NCBI RefSeq assembly: GCF_003570985.1
Contig: NZ_QXIW01000027.1
Span: 32,359-78,728, forward strand
Reading direction: 5' to 3'
DNA from: Candidatus Cryosericum hinesii
GTDB taxonomy: Bacteria; Caldisericota; Caldisericia; Cryosericales; Cryosericaceae
Length of the DNA stretch: 46,370 nucleotides
The position numbers and the translations under genes were made by a program. Shown one piece after another: positions 8,662-14,668 of the stretch. The notes under the pieces were generated by a model. The model ran no database searches, was not told where the DNA came from, and saw nothing but the letters and a program-made list of their open reading frames with translations. Positions within the stretch are counted from its first letter, which is position 1. The number at the start of each line of letters is the position of its first letter.

Positions 8662-10140
8662 TTATGGCAATCCGGTGAAATCGCTGGCTGGATAGTAACC
8701 AGAAGTAATCAAAGCAGCCACGACATTGCTCTTGTCCACACTAATAACAGCAGACGGCTTGGCAGGGACGTCAATCTTGCCGTTGTTGTAGGTGGTGGTT
8801 TTTTCAGGAGTTTTGCCAGTGAGATAATCGACAGCCGCGGCGCTTGCATCTTTGACGAGTGTCCTGACATCCTTGAAGACGGTCATCGACTGCTTGCCAT
8901 CAATAATGTACTGCACGGAGGGTATCTCAGCGTCCTGGCCGGTAATCACGTAGCTCTTGACGTCCTTGTCAGCAGCAAATGCATCTGCAATCGAACGGGC
9001 GGTGCCGTCATTTGGCGCGAGAATGAATACATTACCCTTTTTGCCAGCGGTAGCCATTGTCAGGTTGGCTTCAGCCAGATTCTTAGCGACGGTGAAATCC
9101 CAGTTGGTGGTGATTTGACCAATGATCTTAGCCATCTCGGCACGGGTCAGCGTGGCCTTGCCCTGGAGAGCGACAGCTTCGCTTGAGTTCTCAATCACGA
9201 ATGTGCCATCGGCAATCTTGGGCTGCAGTACGTCCCAGGCTCCCTCGAAGAAGAGGAAAGCGTTGTTGTCAGAGGCAGCGCCAGCATACAGATAAAGCGG
9301 ATTTTTGGTGCCAGTTGTCTTGCCAACCAGGTACTGTGCCTGAGCCTTGCCAACGGAAATGCTGTCAAAGGTCACATAATAATCAACAGCACTCGTGTTG
9401 AGGATCAGGCGGTCATAGGAAATGACCTTTATGCCTGCAGCTCTGGCCTCGTCTGCAGCGGCAGCGGCAGCGGTGGCGTCCTGTGGGCAGAGGATAAGAA
9501 CCTTGATGCCCTTGGTAATCAGAGCTTCAACATTCTGTTTTTCTATGGCGGAAGAGCCCTGGCTGAAGAGAATCTCAGCGTCGTAGCCAGCAGTCTTGAG
9601 GGCAGTATTGAAGCGAGTCTGGTCCTGTAGCCATCTCGGCTCGTCTTTGGTTGGAAGAACGATACCAACATCCAGTGTTGCAGCCATAGTGACTGTAACC
9701 ATCCTTGTAGTAGCGTTCCAGGCGACCTTTGCTCCAATTGACTCACTGATGAATCTTATAGGAACCACTGTTCTGCCAGTAGGAAGAATCTTGGCCGCAA
9801 CATCAAGAGTAGTCTTTACGCCATTGACCATAGCAGTTGCTGAACCAATGGTGAGAACAATACTCTTATCCCCGAGAATGTAGCTCACCGTTCTGTTAGC
9901 GGGATCCCAGCCTATCTGAGCTCCAAGTGCCTCCCCGATAAATCTGAACGGCACAAGTGTTCTGCCATTTTCTATAAGAGGTGGCTGATCAAGAACAACC
10001 TGTTTGAGGTCTATGGTCGCTTTTGTAGATCCAATCGTCATCTGAACGACAACAGCCTGGCTTGCTCTTACAGCAGGAGCAAATCCAAGAACTCCGGCAA
10101 GCAATGCCATAACGAGTAGTATACTCAGTGCCTTTCTCAT
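8662..10140 (-). CDS. Sugar-binding protein fused to an N-terminal copper-amine-oxidase-like stalk domain
   Basis: The product has 492 residues, with GGGAGG 7 nt before the ATG. A signal peptide (MRKALSILLVMALLAG...) ends near residue 26. Residues 30-150 form a stalk domain with its repeated motif: NGRTLVPFRFIGEALGA, GWDPANRTV, then TGRTVVPIRFISESIGA. From about residue 153 a ChvE/XylF-type periplasmic-binding fold follows: VGIVLPTKDEPRW, VEALITKGIKVLILCPQD, GIKVISYDRLI, LAPNDGTARSIADAF, VITGQDAE. CUT2 binding proteins normally lack the stalk domain. The stalk may hold the receptor in the cell wall. The ATPase and permease genes lie downstream. Confidence 0.92.
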   Translation of the reverse strand: MRKALSILLVMALLAGVLGFAPAVRASQAVVVQMTIGSTKATIDLKQVVLDQPPLIENGRTLVPFRFIGEALGAQIGWDPANRTVSYILGDKSIVLTIGSATAMVNGVKTTLDVAAKILPTGRTVVPIRFISESIGAKVAWNATTRMVTVTMAATLDVGIVLPTKDEPRWLQDQTRFNTALKTAGYDAEILFSQGSSAIEKQNVEALITKGIKVLILCPQDATAAAAAADEARAAGIKVISYDRLILNTSAVDYYVTFDSISVGKAQAQYLVGKTTGTKNPLYLYAGAASDNNAFLFFEGAWDVLQPKIADGTFVIENSSEAVALQGKATLTRAEMAKIIGQITTNWDFTVAKNLAEANLTMATAGKKGNVFILAPNDGTARSIADAFAADKDVKSYVITGQDAEIPSVQYIIDGKQSMTVFKDVRTLVKDASAAAVDYLTGKTPEKTTTYNNGKIDVPAKPSAVISVDKSNVVAALITSGYYPASDFTGLP

Positions 10141-10256
10141 CCTGTTACCTCCCGTAGATCGTGCCTTAACCTCCTCTTGTCTGTATCAACAAAACCATAG
10201 GCAATATTCAGACCTTCTCCCACCCCCTTTTTGCCTCTGATCGACTCTGACTATTT

Positions 10257-10284
10257 CTAATAGCACGTTGCGAATTAATGTCAA
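10257..10284 (-). promoter_or_regulatory. Sigma-70-type promoter of the sugar ABC operon
   Basis: TTGACA (10284-10279), a 16-nt spacer, TGC and TATTAG (10262-10257), as at 3461-3488. The flanking leader sequence is conserved between the two loci from the -35 box through GTCGATCAGAGGCAAAA. Confidence 0.75.
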
Positions 10285-10607
10285 GTTGCTTGGGGCCTTC
10301 CCGGAAACATCCTCACAGAGATAAAGACTACAGAGGGAAACGAGCCCGGCAAGCAGCAACTTGGATTTCAAGAGAGACGTCGAACCCTTGCACCAAGGCG
10401 TCGAACAGAAGGCCGTTTGAGACCCCACCATTGAATTCTACGCGACGACGTTCGATAAGATAAGCCCACGACGCCATGGGACGCAACAATCGTATTGAAG
10501 ACGTGTCAGCACACCTGTCCTATGTCGGGATCCACCTCATTACCGACGTCATCTGGAGCAGACCACATCTCCGACATCCTCGGTTTCGAGCGCTGGATCT
10601 TGGCGAA

Positions 10608-10652
10608 CTACTGAATCTGGAGGCGAACAACGCGGTGCGCCGTCATTGCGAA
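10608..10652 (-). pseudogene. Remnant of a BNR-protein C-terminus
   Basis: Read leftward the codons give FAMTAHRVVRLQIQ and a TAG stop. The intact gene at 3831 ends FAMTEHCVLRLQTQ. Upstream of this remnant the frame is lost. It shows that a BNR gene once preceded the sugar-binding protein too, or that the cassette was copied together with a BNR tail. Confidence 0.7.
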
Positions 10653-10697
10653 CGAGAACAAATGGCTACGCCACCCAAGACATCATATCCGTTCGGA

Positions 10698-10725
10698 TTG
10701 CAAACAATTCGGGCGGGATTACACT
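10698..10725 (+). promoter_or_regulatory. Candidate promoter of the nitroreductase gene
   Basis: TTGCAA (10698-10703), a 16-nt spacer and TACACT (10720-10725), with the ATG 29 nt further on at 10755. Both boxes are fair matches to the sigma-70 consensus. Confidence 0.5.
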
Positions 10726-10754
10726 GAAAGCATACCACAATGCTGAGGTGAACG

Positions 10755-11513
10755 ATGGATTCTGGACAGCAGTTTCTGCACGACACGCGTTACGTAAGCG
10801 ACGGCCTGTCTCAGCCGTCTGATCAGGAAAAGGGTCTGCCACAACCGCCCCTGGAGTTGCCATTCGACGACAGCATGCCCATCATCGACCTCCCGGACCC
10901 GAAGACGCTTGATATCGCAAGCATTGACCTTCGGACCGCAATCGACCGGCGTCACAGCATCCGCCTGTACCGCGACGAAGCATTGACGCTGGAGGAGCTC
11001 TCGTTCCTCCTCTGGTGCACGCAGGGGGTCAAGGCTGTTACAAAGCGTCCGTGTACTCTGCGCACTGTACCATCGGGGGGCGCCCGCCATGCCTTTGAGA
11101 CCTATCTCATGGTCCGGGCGGTCACTGGCCTGGAGCCCGGCATCTACCGGTTCCTTGCAATCGAGCACAAGCTGCAGCTCGTCAAGCCCGGGACGCAAAC
11201 CCTGCAGGACGTCACGGATCTGTGCGGCGACCAGAAAATGGTCGAGTTGAGCGCAGTCACATTTATCTGGGCAGCCGTACCCTACCGCATGGTCTGGCGC
11301 TATAACCAGCGCGCATACCGCGGCCTGTTCCTCGACGCAGGCCATGTTTGCCAGAACCTGTACCTGGCCGCGGAGGCCATTGATTGCGGCGTCTGCGCCA
11401 TCAACGCGTTCTTCGACGACGAGTTCAACGCCTATCTTGGCTTTGACCCCGAGCAGCAGTTTGTCATCTACTGCGCTTCGCTGGGAAAGAAGCCGACCGG
11501 CATCCACAAGTAG
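10755..11513 (+). CDS. SagB/ThcOx-type nitroreductase-family oxidoreductase
   Basis: The product has 252 residues, with GAGGTG 5 nt before the ATG. The nitroreductase fold opens with IDRRHSIRLYRDEALTLEELSFLLW (residues 67-91), where the RRSxRxY phosphate/FMN-binding arginines are visible. TVPSGGARHAFETYLMV (about 99-115) is the SagB-like variant of the PSAGARxPxE motif. The C-terminal half has FLDAGHVCQNLYLAAEAIDCGVCAI, and GHxxQNLxLAA is typical of the family. Stand-alone members are FMN oxidoreductases of unknown substrate. No cyclodehydratase or azoline-peptide genes are nearby, so a role in peptide modification is not supported here. Confidence 0.88.
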   Translation: MDSGQQFLHDTRYVSDGLSQPSDQEKGLPQPPLELPFDDSMPIIDLPDPKTLDIASIDLRTAIDRRHSIRLYRDEALTLEELSFLLWCTQGVKAVTKRPCTLRTVPSGGARHAFETYLMVRAVTGLEPGIYRFLAIEHKLQLVKPGTQTLQDVTDLCGDQKMVELSAVTFIWAAVPYRMVWRYNQRAYRGLFLDAGHVCQNLYLAAEAIDCGVCAINAFFDDEFNAYLGFDPEQQFVIYCASLGKKPTGIHK

Positions 11514-11603
11514 TTCCAGCAGCGGAGGACAGACCGGAGCACCTTCCGCGCCGACCTCGCGATCGTTCCTGACCCAGCCATTATATCGTTAACAGGGTTT
11601 CAC

Positions 11604-11631
11604 TTGACACATGGATACGCAGAACTAGTCT
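11604..11631 (+). promoter_or_regulatory. Candidate promoter of the flavodoxin gene
   Basis: TTGACA (11604-11609), a 16-nt spacer and TAGTCT (11626-11631). The ATG follows at 11651 after an AGAGGTGG ribosome-binding site. The -35 box is perfect and the -10 box is weak. Confidence 0.45.
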
Positions 11632-11650
11632 GGCATTAAAGAGGTGGACA

Positions 11651-12136
11651 ATGCCCAATGCACTGGTAGTGTTCTATTCACTGGACGGTGATGTCCGGTT
11701 TTTGGCCCAGACGCTTGCCAAGGAGCTCGTGATGGACTCCATGGAGCTGGAGCTGGTCAAACCACACCCGACACACGGGTTCATGAAGTACGTCAAGGGC
11801 GGCTTTCTGGCTGCCACCGGCGCAACACCCCCACTCCGTCCGCTGGCACACAACGCCGCGGACTACGACATTGTGTTTATAGGGACACCTGTATGGAACA
11901 GTCGCCCGACCCCGGCCGTGCGTACGTTCCTAAAGGGTGTCGACCTCAAGGGAAAGAGAGTGGCTTTCTTCACCAGCTACGGAGATAATGACGTGAAGAC
12001 GTACCGGGTCCTTACTTCGCTGGTGCCAGGAGCCACAGTTGTCGGCCACATCGGCTTCAAGATGCCGCTCAAGATGGACAAGGAACAGTGTGCCACCGAC
12101 CTGCTCCGCTGGGCCAAGGACCTGCTGAATAGTTGA
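11651..12136 (+). CDS. Flavodoxin-family protein
   Basis: The product has 161 residues, flavodoxin length. The first strand and FMN-phosphate loop read VVFYSLDGDVRFLAQTLA, with S-L-D-G-D-V in place of the classic T-x-T-G-N-T. The second flavin loop region is IVFIGTPVWNSRPTPAVRTFL, with the family's G.P.W....P.....F pattern. VAFFTSYGDNDVKTYRVL follows. This matches the Flavodoxin_4-type group of soluble low-potential electron carriers or FMN-dependent reductases. The nitroreductase gene is 137 nt upstream in the same direction. A shared redox role is possible but not shown. Confidence 0.85.
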   Translation: MPNALVVFYSLDGDVRFLAQTLAKELVMDSMELELVKPHPTHGFMKYVKGGFLAATGATPPLRPLAHNAADYDIVFIGTPVWNSRPTPAVRTFLKGVDLKGKRVAFFTSYGDNDVKTYRVLTSLVPGATVVGHIGFKMPLKMDKEQCATDLLRWAKDLLNS

Positions 12137-12152
12137 CATCGCGTTCCGACGG

Positions 12153-12180
12153 TTGACGTGAACCGCAGTGGCGCTATCCT
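12153..12180 (+). promoter_or_regulatory. Promoter placing the transcript start at the GNAT start codon
   Basis: TTGACG (12153-12158), a 16-nt spacer and TATCCT (12175-12180). The ATG lies 6 nt after the -10 box, about where transcription would begin, and no Shine-Dalgarno sequence precedes it. Confidence 0.55.
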
Positions 12181-12186
12181 GCCCCT

Positions 12187-13005
12187 ATGCCCCGACGAAA
12201 AGCAATAGTCATAGCCCCTCCCAGAGACACGTCATCCGACGAGGCGGCACTTCGCGCCTTGTACCGCAAGGATCCGTCGCGTATTCTGCCAAATGCACTG
12301 TGGAAGACCGTCGCGCGCCTGCAGTCTCTGGAGTGTCGGTTCATTGATGACGCCGGCTCAGTGACAGGCGTCGAACTGCGAGAACCCGGGAAGATGCTCA
12401 TCTATGGCACACGGACGCAGGACCCCCTGAAAGCTGCGTCGGTCAAACTCGACGGCGTCCCCACGGTGTACATCCACAACGACTTCGTGGCTCCACTTGC
12501 CCCATGGTTCGACCGCAAGGAAGCCTTTTTTCGTCTGGTCCACACCGGCAGCGAACTGCCACTGCGCGCCACGGTCCCGGGCTACACTATCCATGAGGTC
12601 AACACGACAACTGAACTCCCACTCGTGGCGACCATCCTGCACGCCTGCTATGACACCCCTACGCCGGGCACTGATGAGATCGCGACATGGACGAAGCGTC
12701 CGGTCTTCGCCTCGCACGCCTGGCTGTGGATCGTGGACCGCAAGGAGAAACGCCCTGTCGCTCTGGGCATCGCTGAGACTGACAAGGACACTGGAGAAGG
12801 GTCCCTCGAATGGATTCAGGTCCTGCCTGCGTTCCGCAGTCTCGGACTGGGCACCATGCTCGTCCAGGAACTTGTCTATCGCCTGGAACAGAAAGTGGCG
12901 TTCACTACCGTTGTCGGCCAGGTGAAGAACCCCTGCGAACCGGAGCATCTGTTCCGTCGTTGCGGCTTCGCCGGCCGCGACGTCTGGTGGGTCCTGCACC
13001 GCTAG
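12187..13005 (+). CDS. GNAT-family N-acetyltransferase
   Basis: The product has 272 residues. The GNAT core is in the C-terminal half: WIVDRKEKRPVALGIAETD is the beta-4 strand region, WIQVLPAFRSLGLGTMLVQEL (about residues 212-232) is motif A with the acetyl-CoA pyrophosphate loop R-S-L-G-L-G-T, and NPCEPEHLFRRCGFAGRDVWWV is motif B. The N-terminal 120 residues are not a recognisable domain. No ribosome-binding site precedes the ATG, and the promoter geometry suggests a leaderless message. The substrate is unknown. The gene is convergent with the metallopeptidase gene, with a 15-nt gap. Confidence 0.88.
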   Translation: MPRRKAIVIAPPRDTSSDEAALRALYRKDPSRILPNALWKTVARLQSLECRFIDDAGSVTGVELREPGKMLIYGTRTQDPLKAASVKLDGVPTVYIHNDFVAPLAPWFDRKEAFFRLVHTGSELPLRATVPGYTIHEVNTTTELPLVATILHACYDTPTPGTDEIATWTKRPVFASHAWLWIVDRKEKRPVALGIAETDKDTGEGSLEWIQVLPAFRSLGLGTMLVQELVYRLEQKVAFTTVVGQVKNPCEPEHLFRRCGFAGRDVWWVLHR

Positions 13006-13020
13006 CCCCACTTCTCCGTC

Positions 13021-13737
13021 CTAGATCGTCAGCATCACCCCATGGTCCTTCAGCCAGCGTCTGCGCACGTCATAGTCCGGCAGGACAGAGGCGACGACCG
13101 CCCAGAACCGCGCAGAATGGTTCATCTCTCGCCGGTGTGCCAGCTCATGTACGACGACATAGTCGACCACATCCATGGGAGCCATGATGAGGCGCCAAGC
13201 AAAGCTGACGGTGCCAGTTGTGCTGCACGAACCCCAGCGCCGCTCGGCGCCCGTGATACGCAGTCGGGGGAGGCTCACGCCGACCAGGGGCGCATAGTGC
13301 TGGACGCGTTCCGCTAGAAGTTCGCGCGCCCGGGCCCGGTACCACTCCTCGAAGACCACTTCTCCACGGTCGAACGCCGCCATATCCAAGCTGAACCCGG
13401 TCTTCTCGTCGAAGGTCAGCGGTGTTTTCTGAAAAGCGACAACCATGAATGGCCAATCTCGCCCCAGGTACGGGAAACGTTCTCCCGTCAGGAAGTCATG
13501 TCGTGGCAGCAGGGACACATGGCTGCGCGCCTTTGCAAGCTTGTCCTCGATCCACCCTGCCTTCTCCCGCAGCAGAGATTCCACGTACCACACCGGCGTC
13601 CGTGTGGGCGCTCGCACCACCAGCGTCGCGTCCAGCCGCACCTCCAGCCCCACAGTCCGACGGCGCGACCGCACCAGCACATATGCGCCCGCCACGGGAC
13701 TTGTTCGCTGCTCCCCTTCCGGCTTCTTCACGTTCAT
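13021..13737 (-). CDS. YgjP-like metallopeptidase (DUF45/M48 type)
   Basis: The product has 238 residues. The zinc motif HELAH is at residues 197-201 in VVVHELAHRREMNHSARFW, which is the DUF45/YgjP signature (HELaH....NHs..FW). Upstream, RWGSCSTTGTVSFAWRLIMAP (168-188) is the family's second conserved block (RWGSCs..g.i.fNwrLi.aP). There is no signal peptide, so it is cytoplasmic. No Shine-Dalgarno sequence precedes the ATG. A weak -10 (CACAAT) ends 5 nt before it, so this gene may also be leaderless. The start could instead be internal. Family members are predicted proteases of largely unknown substrate. Confidence 0.88.
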   Translation of the reverse strand: MNVKKPEGEQRTSPVAGAYVLVRSRRRTVGLEVRLDATLVVRAPTRTPVWYVESLLREKAGWIEDKLAKARSHVSLLPRHDFLTGERFPYLGRDWPFMVVAFQKTPLTFDEKTGFSLDMAAFDRGEVVFEEWYRARARELLAERVQHYAPLVGVSLPRLRITGAERRWGSCSTTGTVSFAWRLIMAPMDVVDYVVVHELAHRREMNHSARFWAVVASVLPDYDVRRRWLKDHGVMLTI

Positions 13738-13745
13738 GACAAATT

Positions 13746-13781
13746 GTGAACACCCATAGTACCAGGTACAATGGTCTTCAC
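13746..13781. repeat. Imperfect copy of a REP-like palindrome
   Basis: The right arm GGTACAATGGTCTTCAC (13765-13781) pairs with the left arm at 13746-13763, with two mismatches and one bulge. The 20 nt ending at 13787 (ACAATGGTCTTCACATTCCA) are identical to the tail of the perfect palindrome at 17115-17155. The two copies bracket the two-component system. Confidence 0.7.
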
Positions 13782-13884
13782 ATTCCAGCTGTCACTGCCG
13801 AGTATTCCCCAGTTCCGAGTTCCCACTTTTTCCATGCGAGTATTGTGCCCCCATGTCGCAGAAGCGCAACCGGCATGTCTCCAC

Positions 13885-13916
13885 TTAACGATGGGTTAAC
13901 GCTATGCTTGTATCAT
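13885..13916 (+). promoter_or_regulatory. Promoter of the two-component operon with a tandem TTAACG operator
   Basis: TTAACG occurs at 13885-13890 and again at 13896-13901, repeating every 11 bp, the spacing at which OmpR/PhoB-type regulators bind as tandem dimers. A -10 box TATCAT (13911-13916) starts 9 nt after the second repeat, and there is no good -35 hexamer. This is the layout of PhoB-activated promoters, where the direct repeat replaces the -35, so autoregulation by the downstream regulator is plausible. Confidence 0.5.
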
Positions 13917-13966
13917 CGAGGTGCGCAGGGGGACCTGTGACATTAGAAGAAAGGAGGAGAGCGACG

Positions 13967-14668
13967 ATGAGAGTACTGGTGGTAGAGGATGAGCCAACAA
14001 TGCTGTCCGCGCTTTCCGACGCGCTGACCCACGAGCGACTGGCAGTCGACACCGCACTGGACGGCCGCGATGCGCTCGGCAGAGTCCACATCGAGCAGGC
14101 ATACGACCTGGTCCTGCTGGACCTGATGATGCCACATATGGACGGACTCACGTTCCTCAGGACGATCCGGTCCGAAGGATACACCATCCCCGTGCTGGTT
14201 CTGACTGCCCGGGACCTGACGAACGATAAGGTCACCGGCCTGGACGCGGGCGCCGACGACTACCTGACCAAACCTTTCGACCTCAACGAATTGCTGGCGC
14301 GCGTGCGCGCGCTTCTGCGCAGGGATGAAAACCACAAGACATCCGTCCTGCGGGCGGGTGATGTCGAACTGGATATCGTGACACATATCTGCAAGCTGCA
14401 CGACGTTGTGGTGCAACTGGCCACCAAGGAAGAGCAGCTGCTCGAGTATCTGTTGCGCAACCAGGGACGCATCGTGCCGCGCGAAGAACTGGAAGACCAC
14501 CTGTGGGATGCCAAAGCATCACTGTGGTCCGACACCTTGCGCACGCATGTTCGATATTTGCGCGCCAAGCTGGATACCGACCCGACGCATCCACTCATCA
14601 CGACCGTACGTGGACTGGGCTACGGCATCGTTGCCCCCTCCGACAAGGAGGACGGACATGACTCATAA
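13967..14668 (+). CDS. OmpR/PhoB-type response regulator
   Basis: The product has 233 residues. The start is the ATG with AAGGAGG 9 nt upstream; the longer frame starts without one. The receiver domain is residues 1-115, with acidic pocket E7-D8, phosphoacceptor D52 (LVLLDLMMPHMDG), T80 and K102 (YLTKPF). The winged-helix DNA-binding domain is about 130-225: LATKEEQLLEYLLRNQGRIVPREEL, then LRTHVRYLRAKLD and TVRGLGYGI, the standard Trans_reg_C landmarks. Its last 11 nt overlap the kinase gene, so the two are co-translated. The signal is unknown. Confidence 0.95.
   Translation: MRVLVVEDEPTMLSALSDALTHERLAVDTALDGRDALGRVHIEQAYDLVLLDLMMPHMDGLTFLRTIRSEGYTIPVLVLTARDLTNDKVTGLDAGADDYLTKPFDLNELLARVRALLRRDENHKTSVLRAGDVELDIVTHICKLHDVVVQLATKEEQLLEYLLRNQGRIVPREELEDHLWDAKASLWSDTLRTHVRYLRAKLDTDPTHPLITTVRGLGYGIVAPSDKEDGHDS

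Larger units (their letters stand above)
10141..10660 (-). repeat. Copy 2 of the duplicated BNR-end/promoter/leader cassette
   Basis: This is the counterpart of 3338-3880 and makes up most of the 614-bp gap between two divergent genes. It holds the sugar-operon promoter, a conserved leader, a spacer and a decayed BNR 3' end. The two copies are direct repeats flanking about 6.3 kb (BNR gene, IS110 fragment and sugar ABC operon). Confidence 0.85.

Noticed and set aside
10719-11507. A 262-codon leftward frame across the nitroreductase gene
   Set aside because: It lies fully opposite a gene with a clear family signature and has no convincing start site.
10755-13005. A biosynthetic gene cluster (SagB-like, flavodoxin, acetyltransferase)
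   Set aside because: The three genes have separate promoters and no precursor peptide, cyclase or exporter is nearby.
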